A DNA stretch of 64,000 bases from Novosphingobium sp. Leaf2 (GCF_001421325.1 NZ_LMJY01000002.1:47319-111318), one strand, 5' to 3'; positions 46,268-55,632 are shown, numbered from the stretch's first letter. The notes: a model not told the origin generated them from the sequence alone. A program made the numbers and translations.

Positions 46268-46989
46268 ACGATACCCCTGCCGCACCTAAGCACGCGCGCT
46301 CGACGCCAGGTGATGTCCTGCGCTCGCTGGTGTTCTACGCCGCGTTTTATCTGGGCACCGTGGTGATGGTGATCGCCTGCTTCGTGGCGTCGCTGCTGGG
46401 GGATGAGGCGCTGCGGCGCACGGTGCGGGGCTGGTCGCGCATGCACCGCTGGATGGCGCGGTATATCCTGGGCATCCGCATCACGATCGAAGGCGATCTG
46501 CCGGACGAAGGCGTGCTGGTGGCGATCAAGCACGAAAGCTTCTTCGAGGCGATCGACCTGCCCGCGCAGATGCATGAGCCCGCGCCGTTTCCCAAGGCCG
46601 AACTGGCGGAAATTCCCGGCTGGGGCTGGGCCGCGCGCCGCTATGGCGCGGTCGTCGTCCAGCGCGGTGAGGGGGCCAAGGCGCTGCGGGCGATGGTGAC
46701 CAGCGCGCGCGGGTTCGCCGCGCAGGGCCGGCCGCTGGCGATCTTCCCTGAAGGCACTCGCGTGCCCACCGGCCAGCGCCCACCGCTGCAGGCCGGGTTT
46801 GCCGGCCTGTACAAACTGCTCGCGCTGCCGGTGGTGCCGGTGGCGGTGAACAGCGGGCGATTGTATCACCGCCGCTGGAAAAAGCCGGGCCTGATCACCC
46901 TGCGCGTGGGGAACCGCATCGAACCGGGCCTGCCGCGCGAAGAGGTGGAAGCGCGCGTGCACGCCGCGATCAACGCGCTGAACATCTAG
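46264..46989 (+). CDS. 1-Acyl-glycerol-3-phosphate acyltransferase (PlsC family)
   Basis: 241 aa from GTG 46264. One N-terminal helix (about 22-45). The catalytic motif reads 'IKHESFFEAID', that is HX4E instead of the usual HX4D. The later motifs are standard: 'GAVVVQRGEGAKALRAM' (Arg of block II), 'AIFPEGTRVPTG' (block III) and 'LPVVPVAVNSG' (block IV). It acylates lysophosphatidate, or possibly another lysolipid, on the inner membrane. Co-translated with the YdcF gene and just downstream of ftsEX. Confidence 0.92.
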   Translation: MNDTPAAPKHARSTPGDVLRSLVFYAAFYLGTVVMVIACFVASLLGDEALRRTVRGWSRMHRWMARYILGIRITIEGDLPDEGVLVAIKHESFFEAIDLPAQMHEPAPFPKAELAEIPGWGWAARRYGAVVVQRGEGAKALRAMVTSARGFAAQGRPLAIFPEGTRVPTGQRPPLQAGFAGLYKLLALPVVPVAVNSGRLYHRRWKKPGLITLRVGNRIEPGLPREEVEARVHAAINALNI

Positions 46990-47070
46990 GCCGGCGCCCG
47001 ATCAAGCCGTAGATCCGCGCATCAGCCTTTAAGGATTGCGCTTGATCGCTGCCGCCGCGATGATGCCGGC

Positions 47071-47742
47071 ATGGACTTCATGAAATGGATCAGCTCGCTC
47101 GACGAAATCCTTTACGAGGTGGCGAGCTGGTTGTTGTTCTTTCCCCTTACGCTCTATCGCGCGGTGGTGCGTCCGCTTGTGATGATGGAGTATGCGGACG
47201 AGCAGTTGTTGCTGCCGCAGGAAGATCAATACTCCGCGGCCTTGAGCCCGCCTTTGTTCCTCGCGCTGTCGCTGCTGCTCTCGCACAGCTTTTCAATGGC
47301 GCTGGGCCAGTCCGATGCGATCATCGCCGATACGCGGGGCCTGGCTGGCCTGGTCAACGATCAGGCAAGCGAACTTGCGCTGCGGATCGTCGTGTTCGCC
47401 GGGTTTTCCCTGTTCGCCGCGACCCGGCTGGTCAGAGTGCGCGGGCTGCCGATCGACCGGAAATCGCTGCAAACCCCGTTTTACGCCCAATGCTATCCCA
47501 CGGCGATATTTGCGCTGTTCATGGGTATTGGGATCAGCCTTATGATCATTCCCGGAACGGCCACGATAACGGCGGGGGCGGTTATCGCTGTTGCAAGCAT
47601 CGTTAACTATTTTGTCATCCAGATGCGCTGGTTTCGTAAAAATTTGGGCATCGGATATTTACGATCTTTCGGACATGTAGTGATCTTCCTTATTGAAAGC
47701 ATCACGCTTTTAGTCATTGTATGTATTTTGCTATCGCGTTAG
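47071..47742 (+). CDS. Polytopic membrane protein of unknown function
   Basis: 223 aa. Five hydrophobic stretches: about 18-36 'ASWLLFFPLTLYRAVV', 62-76 'LFLALSLLLSHSF', 104-117, 142-170 'AIFALFMGIGISLMIIPGTA' and 203-221 'VVIFLIESITLLVIVCILLS'. This resembles Yip1-like or permease-type proteins, but no signature is convincing. The last 200 bases are AT-richer than the surroundings. Confidence 0.75.
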   Translation: MDFMKWISSLDEILYEVASWLLFFPLTLYRAVVRPLVMMEYADEQLLLPQEDQYSAALSPPLFLALSLLLSHSFSMALGQSDAIIADTRGLAGLVNDQASELALRIVVFAGFSLFAATRLVRVRGLPIDRKSLQTPFYAQCYPTAIFALFMGIGISLMIIPGTATITAGAVIAVASIVNYFVIQMRWFRKNLGIGYLRSFGHVVIFLIESITLLVIVCILLSR

Positions 47743-47772
47743 ATTTGCACGAAATAGTGCAAGGGGATGTTC

Positions 47773-48495
47773 ATGCGTGCACTGGCGATAACTATCGTTG
47801 CGTTTGCAGGGTGCGTTGCTTCGCACCAGGCCTTTGCACAGACGCCGCCCGATGTATCCGATCTGGTGGGAGCCCGGGGTGCGGGGGGCGAAACGCAGCT
47901 GGAAGCGCGGGGCTATCGGTTCGTCACGACCAACACGGTACGTGACACGAAATGGTCCTTCTGGTGGAGCGAGCGGCAGCGCCAATGCATCTCGGTGGCC
48001 ACCAGCGATGGTCGATACGCCAGCATAATCACCGTGCCTGCAGCCAATTGCCGCACTGCTGCCGACACGTCAGGCGCGCGGGCTTATGCGCCGCAAGCCA
48101 ATGGCGGCGCCCGGATCGACCTGGTGTGCATCGGCGCAGGCACTGGACCTGCAACGCAGAGCACGTCCGATTATCGCTACAATTCCAAGACGCGCAAATT
48201 CGAGTATGGACGCGAGACGACGCTGGGCCGCGCAGCGTTTTCAGCCGACGCGGAAATCGAGATTTCAGGCGAATCTGGCCGCATTCGTCTTGCCGGGCCG
48301 TTGGTGTCGCCCATCCATTCGGGAGGATCGGATGGCTGGTGGCCGATCAGCGGGCTGATGGTAACGCCCGACCGCATCACCGGCCAGTATCGCATGAACG
48401 GACTGAACAAGCCGCGGATCGACTACAATCGCCGCACCCGCGTGTTGCACATTCAGGCCACTACCGAATTTACCGGACGATGCGAGGAACAATAG
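47773..48495 (+). CDS. Exported protein of unknown function
   Basis: 240 aa from ATG 47773; the ATG at 47767 directly abuts the AAGGGG ribosome site and is therefore unlikely. Signal peptide about 1-22 ('IVAFAGCVASHQAFAQT'). The mature part begins 'PPDVSDLVGARGAGGETQLE', followed by 'RGYRFV' and a Trp-rich 'WSFWWSERQRQCISV'. A second half from about 150 has 'ADAEIEISGESGRIRLAG', ending in a basic beta segment and 'TGRCEE'. Three or four Cys suggest disulfides. The N-terminal half resembles short secreted proteins seen in proteobacteria, without known function. Confidence 0.75.
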   Translation: MRALAITIVAFAGCVASHQAFAQTPPDVSDLVGARGAGGETQLEARGYRFVTTNTVRDTKWSFWWSERQRQCISVATSDGRYASIITVPAANCRTAADTSGARAYAPQANGGARIDLVCIGAGTGPATQSTSDYRYNSKTRKFEYGRETTLGRAAFSADAEIEISGESGRIRLAGPLVSPIHSGGSDGWWPISGLMVTPDRITGQYRMNGLNKPRIDYNRRTRVLHIQATTEFTGRCEEQ

Positions 48496-48522
48496 CAATT
48501 CGGGGGTCGCTCTGGCGCCCCC

Positions 48523-49305
48523 TCACCCCGGCACTTCCGTAACCTCTACCGTCTGCGAAATCATCTCCACGTAGCCGAAGCTGGACAGGAACGAGACGTC
48601 CGCCGCGTCGCGGCCGATGCCGATCTTGGCGATGCGGTCGGGGGCGGACATGCCGGTGGCGTCCACCATGTGCCACATCCCGTCCAGGAACACTTCGGCC
48701 ACCGCGTGAAAATCCTGTGGGTCCACGCCAAGGCCGTAGACGCTGGCGAAGCGGGCAGGGATCGCGCTGGCCCGCGCCAGCGAGATCATCAGATGCGTGT
48801 AATCGCGGCATACGCCCCGCCCGCTCTGAAACGTGTCGATCGCGGTGGTATAGGCATCGCTGGAGCCCGGCTCGTAGGTCAGGTTCGTCTCCAGCCAGTC
48901 CCGCATCGCGGCTATCCGCTGGCCGCCCTTCAGGTGACCGAATTCGCCCTCCACGAAGTCCAGGAAGGTGTCCGACTGGCAATAGCGCGAGGGCATCATG
49001 TAATCGACCGTCTCGCCAGGCAGCTGGTGCGGCGGCACCGCGTCCAGGCTCGCCACGTCAGCCAGATAGCGATCGACTTCGACGGTCGCCTCGTAGCGCA
49101 CCTTGAGCGGGGCGGCGATGCGCAGCCAGATACGCTCGCCGATGTTGGCCTGCGCGGCGATGCGGGCAAAATGCTCAACTGGCGGCAGGTCGATATGTGC
49201 GTGGATCACGCGTTGTTCGGGGATCATCGCCGCTTCGATCTGTAGCATCACGTCCACGGCATCGTGAACGGCGTAATCAAGGGTCGTCACGATGGAAAGC
49301 TGCAT
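48523..49305 (-). CDS. Transglutaminase-like cysteine protease family protein
   Basis: 260 aa from ATG 49305 (the longer frame to 49380 adds an unrelated 25 residues). N-terminal beta domain 1-100. The transglutaminase core has the catalytic triad C166 ('SGRGVCRDYTHLMISLAR'), H200 ('DPQDFHAVAEVFLDG') and D215 ('MVDATGMS'). No signal peptide. These bacterial proteins are probably peptidases or cross-link-cleaving enzymes, substrate unknown. Confidence 0.9.
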   Translation of the reverse strand: MQLSIVTTLDYAVHDAVDVMLQIEAAMIPEQRVIHAHIDLPPVEHFARIAAQANIGERIWLRIAAPLKVRYEATVEVDRYLADVASLDAVPPHQLPGETVDYMMPSRYCQSDTFLDFVEGEFGHLKGGQRIAAMRDWLETNLTYEPGSSDAYTTAIDTFQSGRGVCRDYTHLMISLARASAIPARFASVYGLGVDPQDFHAVAEVFLDGMWHMVDATGMSAPDRIAKIGIGRDAADVSFLSSFGYVEMISQTVEVTEVPG

Positions 49306-49398
49306 GGGGAAGCGGGTATCCTGATTGGCGAAGGGCACGGACCGGAGGGTGGAATACGCAGGATCGGCCCAGGCTCCCACGCGGGCCGAAAAAGCTGA

Positions 49399-50334
49399 TC
49401 AGGGTGAAGTCTGTGTCGCCTTGGCGCCATCATGATCACCGCGACCGAAATCGGGCCGGGCATCGTCCTGCCCTTCCTCGATGATCGAACGGCGGATGGC
49501 GCGGGTGCGGGCGAAATGTTCGAAAAGCTGCTCGCCATCCCCCACCCGGATCGCGCGTTGCAGCGCGGTCAGGTCTTCGGTGAAGCGTTGCAGCATGGTC
49601 AGCACCGCCGCCTTGTTGGACAGGAACACATCGCGCCACATGGTGGGATCGGACGCAGCGATGCGCGTGAAATCGCGAAAGCCCCCCGCCGAATACTTGA
49701 TGACTTCGCCCTGCGTCACGTCTTCCAGATCGGAGGCGGTGCCCACGATCGTATAGGCGATCAGGTGCGGCAGGTGGCTGGTGACGGCCAGCACCAGATC
49801 GTGATGCTCGGGCGTCATGATCTCGACGTTGGCGCCCAGCGCTTCCCAGAAGGCCACCAGCTGCGATAGCTTTACCATGTCCACTTTGTCCGGCGGCGTG
49901 ACGATGCACCAGCGGTTGCGGAACAAGTGCGCAAAGCCAGCGTCCGGGCCGGAATTTTCAGTGCCGGCAACCGGATGCGCGGGGATAACCGTATGGTCCG
50001 GCAGCGCTGCGGTGAGCGCCTCGGCGATCGCCTGCTTCGACGAGCCGACATCGCTGACGAGCGCGTTGGCGGGCAAGGCATCGCGCACCTGCTCGGCAGC
50101 GAAGCCCATCACGCCGGGCGGCACGCAGAAGATCACCAGATCGGCATCGCGCACCGCATCGGCTGCAGTGTCGCACACGGTATCCACCAGCTGGCGCTGC
50201 CCGGCTCGGGCGCGGTGCTCGGCGGACAAATCATAGCCGGTGGTGCGCGCGTGTGGCAGGTATTCGCGGATCGCCAGCCCGATCGAGCCGCCCTGCAGGC
50301 CAAGGCCGATGATGGCGATGCTGGCAAACGTCAT
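49399..50334 (-). CDS. tyrA: Prephenate/arogenate (cyclohexadienyl) dehydrogenase
   Basis: 311 aa. NAD-binding '[20 protein letters not shown]', '[12 protein letters not shown]', and the catalytic His pair in '[18 protein letters not shown]' and '[15 protein letters not shown]'. It makes 4-hydroxyphenylpyruvate or tyrosine. It overlaps hisC by 4 bases, the arrangement known from Zymomonas mobilis, where the enzyme (TyrC) accepts prephenate and arogenate and HisC also transaminates aromatic substrates. Confidence 0.93.
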   Translation of the reverse strand: MTFASIAIIGLGLQGGSIGLAIREYLPHARTTGYDLSAEHRARAGQRQLVDTVCDTAADAVRDADLVIFCVPPGVMGFAAEQVRDALPANALVSDVGSSKQAIAEALTAALPDHTVIPAHPVAGTENSGPDAGFAHLFRNRWCIVTPPDKVDMVKLSQLVAFWEALGANVEIMTPEHHDLVLAVTSHLPHLIAYTIVGTASDLEDVTQGEVIKYSAGGFRDFTRIAASDPTMWRDVFLSNKAAVLTMLQRFTEDLTALQRAIRVGDGEQLFEHFARTRAIRRSIIEEGQDDARPDFGRGDHDGAKATQTSP

Positions 50335-51443
50335 TTCGCGGCGTCCGCCATCTCGGCCAGCGCATCTGCGATCGCGTCCATATCGTGCGCGGCACCGATG
50401 GTGATACGCAGCGCGTGGGGCAGGCCCTGGCTTGGCAGCCAGCGCACGATGTAGCCGCGATCCGCCAGCCCCTCGAACGCTGCCTCAGCGCTCAGCGCGC
50501 CCTCGAACAGCACCAGCACGAAGTTGGCTTGGCTGGGCAGGGGGCGCAGGCCGTGATTGCCCAGCGCTTCCAGCCGGGTGACGAAGCGGGCGCGCTCATC
50601 CCGGTTGTGGACGCGGCTGGCTTCCACGAATGCGGTATCGCCCAGCGCCGCCAGTGCCATCGCCTGGCCGGTGGCGGACACGTTGAACGGCCCGCGAATG
50701 CGGTTGAGCGTGCCGATCAGGCCCGGTGCGCCGGTGGCCCAGCCGATCCGTTCTCCGGCAAGGCCGAAGATCTTGGAGAAGGTGCGCGTCACCAGCACGT
50801 TGTCGTGCGCGGCGGACAGCGCCAGCGCGCCATCGGCGTCTTGCGGCGCGACATATTCGGCATAGGCCTGGTCGATGACCAGCACCACGTCAGACGGCAG
50901 CCCGGCATGCAGGCGCGCAATTTCGCCGCCCGGCAGGTAAGAGCCGGTGGGGTTGTTGGGGTTGGCGACGAACACCACGCGGGTGCGCTCGCTCACCAGT
51001 GCCAGCAGCGCGTCAACGTCGGTGCCGTAATCGGCGTGCGGCGCCACCACCGGCGTCGCGCCGCAGCGCCGTGCGGCGATGTCGTACACCGAAAAGCCGT
51101 AGCGCACGTAGATTACCTCGTCGCCCGGCCCCGCATAGCCTTGGGCGATCAGGTTGAGCAGTTCGTCCGAACCGGTGCCCATCACCACGCGCGCCGGGTC
51201 GATGCCGTGGGCCGCGCCGATGGCTTCGCGCAGGGCGGTGCTGTCCGGATCGGGGTAAAGCGCTGGGGCCTGCGCGCGTGCGGCAAGGGCAGCCGGGCTG
51301 GTGCCGAGCGGATTTTCGTTCGCCGACAGCTTGATGAGGCGCTGGCCGTCCGCCCCGGTGGAGCGCCCCGGAACATAGGCATGGATCGCCGAAATCCAGG
51401 GCTTGGGTTCAGGGCCGGCGGTGGTGGTGATCGTTTCGGGCAT
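50331..51443 (-). CDS. hisC: Histidinol-phosphate / aromatic aminotransferase
   Basis: 370 aa from ATG 51443 (an upstream TTG would add 8 residues). Class II PLP aminotransferase. '[17 protein letters not shown]', '[19 protein letters not shown]', the PLP Lys in '[20 protein letters not shown]', and 'FLRIT'-like '[15 protein letters not shown]' near the end. It serves histidine synthesis (the his operon at 16.7-20.6 kb lacks its own hisC) and, by its coupling with tyrA, probably tyrosine/phenylalanine too. Divergent from metX. Confidence 0.94.
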   Translation of the reverse strand: MPETITTTAGPEPKPWISAIHAYVPGRSTGADGQRLIKLSANENPLGTSPAALAARAQAPALYPDPDSTALREAIGAAHGIDPARVVMGTGSDELLNLIAQGYAGPGDEVIYVRYGFSVYDIAARRCGATPVVAPHADYGTDVDALLALVSERTRVVFVANPNNPTGSYLPGGEIARLHAGLPSDVVLVIDQAYAEYVAPQDADGALALSAAHDNVLVTRTFSKIFGLAGERIGWATGAPGLIGTLNRIRGPFNVSATGQAMALAALGDTAFVEASRVHNRDERARFVTRLEALGNHGLRPLPSQANFVLVLFEGALSAEAAFEGLADRGYIVRWLPSQGLPHALRITIGAAHDMDAIADALAEMADAAK

Positions 51444-51529
51444 GACGGGGCGCCCATACCCCAGCAAGGCCGCTAATGACAGGGGCGGATTGAATCCCTA
51501 ATGGCTGGCCCTTAACTGGCGAAACGATC

Positions 51530-52639
51530 ATGGCCCCCGCGCAACCCATCCCCACGCAGAACCGCGTTCTGGACCTCGACATGCCGCTGTTTCTCGACGG
51601 TGGGCAAAGCCTTGCGTGCCCGCGCATCGCGTACGAAACATGCGGCACGCTCAACGCGGCCAGGGACAACGCGATCTTCATCTGCCACGCGCTGACCGGC
51701 GATCACTACGTGGTGTCCAACCATCCCAAGACCGGCAAGCCCGGCTGGTGGGTGCGCATGGTGGGGCCGGGCAAGCCGATCGACACCGACCGCTACTTCG
51801 TGATCTGCGCCAACGTCATCGGCTCGTGCATGGGATCGACCGGGCCGGCCAGCCTCTCGCCCGATGGGCAGCCGTGGGGCATGCGCTTTCCGGTCATCAC
51901 CATCCGCGACATGGTGAAAGGCCACATCGCCGTGCTGGACGCGCTGGGGATCGACGCGCTGCATGCCGTGGTCGGCGGATCGATGGGCGGGATGCAGGCG
52001 TTGAGCCTCGCCGCCAACTTCCCCGAGCGCACCCGCGCGGTGCTGGTGCTGGCGTCCACCGCACGCCACTCCGCGCAGAACATCGCCTTCCACGAAGTGG
52101 GCCGCCAGGCGATCATGGCCGACCCGGAATGGCGGGACGGGGACTATTACGCGTTTGGCAAAGGCCCGGAAAAAGGCCTGTCCGTGGCGCGCATGGCCGC
52201 GCACATCACGTATCTGTCCGAGGCGGGGCTCACCGAAAAGTTCGGCCGCCGCCTGCAGAACCGCGAGGAAAAGACGTTCGGGTTCGACGCCGATTTCCAG
52301 ATCGAATCGTACCTGCGCTATCAAGGCCTGTCGTTTACCGACCGGTTCGACGCCAATTCGTACCTCTACATCACCCGCGCGATGGATTACTTCGATCTGG
52401 CCGAGGAGCACGGCGGCCTGCTCGCCAACGCGTTTGCCCGGTCGAAAGCGCGCTACTGCCTGGTCAGCTTCGATACCGACTGGCTGTATCCCACCGCCGA
52501 ATCGCGCAACGTGGTCCACGCGCTCAACGCGGCCGGGCACCCGGTCAGCTTCGTGGAACTGTCCGCCCCGTTCGGCCACGATTCCTTCCTGCTGGATGTG
52601 CCCGCGCTCGACCGGGTGGTGCAGGGGTTCCTGGGATGA
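51530..52639 (+). CDS. metX: Homoserine O-acetyltransferase
   Basis: 369 aa alpha/beta hydrolase of the MetX group. '[14 protein letters not shown]', '[13 protein letters not shown]' and the nucleophile elbow '[13 protein letters not shown]' with S151; the Asp and His are near '[10 protein letters not shown]' and 'FGHDSFLLD'. It activates homoserine for methionine synthesis; acetyl versus succinyl specificity cannot be read by eye. 4-base overlap with metW. Confidence 0.94.
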   Translation: MAPAQPIPTQNRVLDLDMPLFLDGGQSLACPRIAYETCGTLNAARDNAIFICHALTGDHYVVSNHPKTGKPGWWVRMVGPGKPIDTDRYFVICANVIGSCMGSTGPASLSPDGQPWGMRFPVITIRDMVKGHIAVLDALGIDALHAVVGGSMGGMQALSLAANFPERTRAVLVLASTARHSAQNIAFHEVGRQAIMADPEWRDGDYYAFGKGPEKGLSVARMAAHITYLSEAGLTEKFGRRLQNREEKTFGFDADFQIESYLRYQGLSFTDRFDANSYLYITRAMDYFDLAEEHGGLLANAFARSKARYCLVSFDTDWLYPTAESRNVVHALNAAGHPVSFVELSAPFGHDSFLLDVPALDRVVQGFLG

Positions 52640-53244
52640 ACGCCGCGCACAAACAGGGCCTGCGCCCCGATCTTGCGGTAATCGCAGACAACGTGGCCCC
52701 GCGCGCCAGCGTGCTGGACGTGGGCTGCGGCGACGGCACCTTGATGCAGGCCCTGCGCGACGGGCAGGGCTGCGCCACACGCGGCATGGAGCTGGACGGG
52801 CCGAACGTGGGCGCGTGCGTCGCCAAGGGCCTGTCCGTGATCCAGGGCGATGCCGACCGCGACCTCGCCTTCTATCCCGACAAGTCGGTGGACTACGCGA
52901 TCCTCTCGCAAACCCTGCAGACCACGATGCGCCCCGACGTGGTGCTGGAGGAATTGCTGCGCATCGGCCGCAAGGCCTTCGTCAGCTTCCCCAACTTCGC
53001 CCACTGGCGCGTGCGCACGTCGCTGTTGTGGAACGGCCGCATGCCGGTAACGCGCCTGCTGCCGGTGGCGTGGTACGAAACCCCCAACATCCACCACCTC
53101 ACCATCAACGACTTCCGCGCCCTGCTGCGCGAACGCGGGATCACCGTGGAGGGGCAGTGGTTCCTGTCCGGCGACACCCGGTGCAGCGCGGCGGCGGCGA
53201 ATTTCCGGGCGGAACATGCGGTGTTCTTGCTGGCACGGGGGTGA
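52636..53244 (+). CDS. metW: Methionine biosynthesis protein MetW
   Basis: 202 aa, methyltransferase-like fold. '[18 protein letters not shown]', '[20 protein letters not shown]', '[20 protein letters not shown]' and '[19 protein letters not shown]' are the MetW hallmarks. MetW is the partner of MetX in many proteobacteria and is needed for its full activity. It is intact here; a frameshifted copy of its last about 280 bases lies at 54940-55221. Confidence 0.94.
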   Translation: MNAAHKQGLRPDLAVIADNVAPRASVLDVGCGDGTLMQALRDGQGCATRGMELDGPNVGACVAKGLSVIQGDADRDLAFYPDKSVDYAILSQTLQTTMRPDVVLEELLRIGRKAFVSFPNFAHWRVRTSLLWNGRMPVTRLLPVAWYETPNIHHLTINDFRALLRERGITVEGQWFLSGDTRCSAAAANFRAEHAVFLLARG

Positions 53245-53248
53245 GGCG

Positions 53249-53290
53249 ACTGAGGACTGAGGACTGAGGACTGAGGACTGAGGACTGAGG
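53249..53290. repeat. Heptanucleotide tandem repeat, six ACTGAGG units
   Basis: Six perfect, uninterrupted copies of ACTGAGG (53249-53290) begin 4 bases after the metW stop, followed by a partial ACGG. A 7-bp unit would shift frame if translated, but it lies outside genes. It marks the left junction of the segment inserted between metW and its terminator. Confidence 0.97.
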
Positions 53291-53321
53291 ACGGCTCTAT
53301 CCATACTGCGCGCGGCAGCGC

Positions 53322-53702
53322 TCAGGCGCGGCGCGAGCTTGGACGAGGCACCAACTGATCCAGAGCGTCGGCGTTGTCTCGGCCCCATCCATACAAAAGC
53401 TCTACCGGTTCCACAAATCGCAGGCCAAGTTCTGTCAGGCGATATTCGACCATGGGCGGTATCGCGCTGTGCACGTGCCGGCTGAGCAGTCCGCTGACTT
53501 CCATGTCACGAACCGTCTGGGTCAGCATTTTCTTGGAGATGCCCGGCAGACTGCGCAATAGCACGCCGGTGCGGGCGGCACCCCCGTGGCGGGCATGCAG
53601 CGTATGCAGGACCATGCTGGTCCATTTCGTGGCAAACAGTTCAAGCACGCGCCGCGGTGCACAGTCTTCCCGCCATTCATCGTCGGGCGTTTGTGGCTGC
53701 AT
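53322..53702 (-). CDS. HxlR-family (winged helix) transcriptional regulator
   Basis: 126 aa from ATG 53702, with GAAGG 7 bases upstream. 'CAPRRVLELFATKWTSMVLH' then 'RTGVLLRSLPGISKKMLTQT', 'LSRHVHSAIPPMVEYRLTEL' and 'GRDNADAL' match HxlR/MarR-like regulators. It carries the Cys (C14) often used for redox or aldehyde sensing. Divergent from the reductase gene (91-base gap), which it probably controls. Confidence 0.92.
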   Translation of the reverse strand: MQPQTPDDEWREDCAPRRVLELFATKWTSMVLHTLHARHGGAARTGVLLRSLPGISKKMLTQTVRDMEVSGLLSRHVHSAIPPMVEYRLTELGLRFVEPVELLYGWGRDNADALDQLVPRPSSRRA

Positions 53703-53793
53703 ATGGTTACCTTCAGGTGCCTGGGGTCGTGAACGGTGCCGTCTAGACCGAGCGTAAGCCAATGCCTAGTTCGGATCATACAAGGAGATGATC

Positions 53794-54855
53794 ATGACGA
53801 AAACCGCATTGGTGGTAGGCGCGAGCGGTATCGCTGGCAGTGCAACGGCGACGCTTTTGCTCGACCACGGCTGGACGGTCCACGGTTTGGCGCGCCGACC
53901 CACCGGCCAGGTTGGGGTGCAACCCGTCGTGGCCGATCTGCAGGACCGGGCCGGGACAGCCGAAGCACTGCGCGCTATCGATCCCGATGCCGTGTTTATT
54001 TCAACCTGGCTGCGGCAGGACAGCGAGGCGGAGAATATCCGCGTCAATTCCGCCATGGTTCGAAATCTGCTGGACGGATTGCCCAAGTCCGGCGGGCCGC
54101 GCCACGTTGCGCTGGTGACTGGCCTGAAGCATTACCTTGGCCCGTTCGAGGCGTATGGAAAAGGCACGCTGCCGCAAACCCCGTTTCGCGAAACGCAGGG
54201 CCGGCTCGACATCGAAAACTTTTACTACGCGCAGGAAGACGCGCTTTTCGCAGCCGCCGCGCGCGACGGTTTTAGCTGGAGCGTGCACAGCCCACACACG
54301 GTGATCGGCCTGGCCGTTGGCAATGCGATGAACATGGGCACGACGCTGGCGGTTTATGCCACGGTTTGCCGGGAGACCGGGCGGCCTTTCGTGTTTCCCG
54401 GCTCCGCAGCACAATGGTCGGGCCTGACCGACATGACGGACGCCGGCCAGCTTGCCCGTCATCTGCTGTGGGCGACGGAAACCCCGGCGACGCACAACGA
54501 GGCGTTCAACATCGTCAACGGCGACGTCTTTCGCTGGCAGTGGATGTGGGAGCGGATCGCCGCGTGGTTCGGCATCGAGGCAACGCCGTTCGATGGCACC
54601 GTCCGGCCGCTGGAGCAGCAGATGGCGGGCGACGCGCAGGTGTGGAAGGAAATCGCGACCCGCAAGGGACTGGCAGAGCCCGATCTCGCCCGCCTTGCCT
54701 CACCCTGGCACACCGACGCCGATCTGGGCCGCCCGATCGAGGTCGTCACCGACATGTCGAAGAGCCGGCGGCTGGGCTTCACCGGATACCAGCCCACCGA
54801 CGACGCATTTTTCGCGCTGTTCAAGCGTTTGCGCGCCGAACGGCTGATCCCATGA
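53794..54855 (+). CDS. PRISE-like SDR oxidoreductase (progesterone 5-beta-reductase/iridoid synthase type)
   Basis: 353 aa from ATG 53794; AAGGAG at 53782-53787 abuts the earlier ATG at 53788, so the later one fits. NAD(P)-binding 'ALVVGASGIAGSATATLLL'. The PRISE hallmark Lys is K112 in 'VTGLKHYLGPFEAYGKG' and the Tyr is in 'ENFYYAQEDALF' (Y144/Y145). 'WSVHSPHTVIGLAVGNAMNM' and 'NEAFNIVNGDVFRWQWMW' complete the family. PRISE enzymes reduce activated C=C bonds of enones or enals. Pairing with an HxlR regulator suggests electrophile detoxification. Confidence 0.88.
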   Translation: MTKTALVVGASGIAGSATATLLLDHGWTVHGLARRPTGQVGVQPVVADLQDRAGTAEALRAIDPDAVFISTWLRQDSEAENIRVNSAMVRNLLDGLPKSGGPRHVALVTGLKHYLGPFEAYGKGTLPQTPFRETQGRLDIENFYYAQEDALFAAAARDGFSWSVHSPHTVIGLAVGNAMNMGTTLAVYATVCRETGRPFVFPGSAAQWSGLTDMTDAGQLARHLLWATETPATHNEAFNIVNGDVFRWQWMWERIAAWFGIEATPFDGTVRPLEQQMAGDAQVWKEIATRKGLAEPDLARLASPWHTDADLGRPIEVVTDMSKSRRLGFTGYQPTDDAFFALFKRLRAERLIP

Positions 54856-54939
54856 CGCGGTATGGGGCAACGGGCATAGGCGGACAGGGTGACCCGATCG
54901 GCTAGCGTGGGAAACGCCGCCGCCAATCGCTGTCGCGCA

Positions 54940-55221
54940 GGCGCAAGGCTTTCGGCAGTTTCCCCACTTCGCTCACCCGCGCGTGCGCACGTCGCTGCTG
55001 TGGAACGGCCCCATACCGGTGACGCGCCTGCCGCCGGTGGCATGGTACGAAACCCCCAACATCCACCACCTCACCATCAACGACTTCCGCGCGCCTTGCT
55101 GCGCGAACGCGGGATCACCGTGGAAGGACAGTGGTTCCTGTCCGGCGACACCCGGTGCAGCGCGGCGGCGGCAAATTTTCGCGCGGAACACGCGGTGTTT
55201 TTGCTATCGCGCGGGGGGTGA
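54940..55221 (+). pseudogene. Truncated, frameshifted copy of the metW 3' end
   Basis: From about 54940 the sequence repeats the metW 3' end (about 52963-53244). The N-terminal half of metW is missing. By eye only about twenty positions differ over the last about 240 bases, and the copy ends at the same stop. A two-base insertion around 55089-55099 ('CGCGCGCCTTGCTG' versus 'CGCGCCCTGCTG') breaks the frame between 'HHLTINDFR' and '[17 protein letters not shown]'. It is a remnant, not a gene, and is the right-hand direct repeat bounding the HxlR/reductase segment. Confidence 0.92.
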
Positions 55222-55226
55222 AGGTT

Positions 55227-55269
55227 GGGAGGGGATGACGGCCAGGCCGTCAGCCCCTCCCATATTTTT
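55227..55269 (+). terminator. Strong Rho-independent terminator, probably the original metXW terminator
   Basis: GGGAGGGG (55227-55234) pairs with CCCCTCCC (55254-55261), and inside it TGACGGC (55236-55242) pairs with GCCGTCA (55246-55252). This gives 15 pairs with one mismatch and a 3-nt loop, followed by ATATTTTT. It lies 5 bases after the stop of the metW remnant, whereas intact metW has no terminator of its own. Confidence 0.92.
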
Positions 55270-55328
55270 AACCCCGTGCCGTGGTGAATGCTGCAGTCCG
55301 GAAACAGAGGTTTTTTTCAAAGAACGCC

Positions 55329-55607
55329 TCACGTTAAGTAGGCGTGGACGATTTCTACCAGTTCGTCAGCGGCTGCACGCTGCGGACTATCGGGTGGGGA
55401 CGCGGGATCGATCAGATGCTCGCGGATATGGTCTTCGATCACTTCTGCGATAAACCCGTCGAGCGCACCGCGACAGGCCGTTGCCTGTTGCAGAACGCGG
55501 GCACATTCCTGGTCCTCCTCCACAGCCCTCTCGATCGCCGCGATCTGGCCGCGCATACGCTTGAGACGATTGAGCAGCTTTTTCTTTTCTTTTTCGATGT
55601 GGCTCAT
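55329..55607 (-). CDS. CsoR/RcnR/FrmR-family repressor, RcnR/DmeR-like metal ligands
   Basis: 92 aa from ATG 55607. All-helical DUF156 repressor. 'MSHIEKEKKKLLNRLKRMRG', 'QECARVLQQATACRGALDGF' and 'EVIEDHIREHL'. The positions used for metal sensing read H3, C35, H60 and H64. By known RcnR/DmeR structure-function this is the Ni/Co set; FrmR has Glu at 64 and CsoR uses a Cys-His-Cys set. So a nickel/cobalt sensor is predicted. The operator lies 26 bases upstream. No dmeF/rcnA efflux gene is nearby. Confidence 0.88.
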   Translation of the reverse strand: MSHIEKEKKKLLNRLKRMRGQIAAIERAVEEDQECARVLQQATACRGALDGFIAEVIEDHIREHLIDPASPPDSPQRAAADELVEIVHAYLT

Positions 55608-55632
55608 GCGTGCTCCAAATTGCACTTGATCC

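Noticed and set aside
48502..48522. Hairpin between the convergent exported-protein and transglutaminase genes
   Set aside because: GGGGG/CCCCC plus CGC/GCG with a bulged T but no T-run on either strand; it may terminate transcription, but support is too weak to list.
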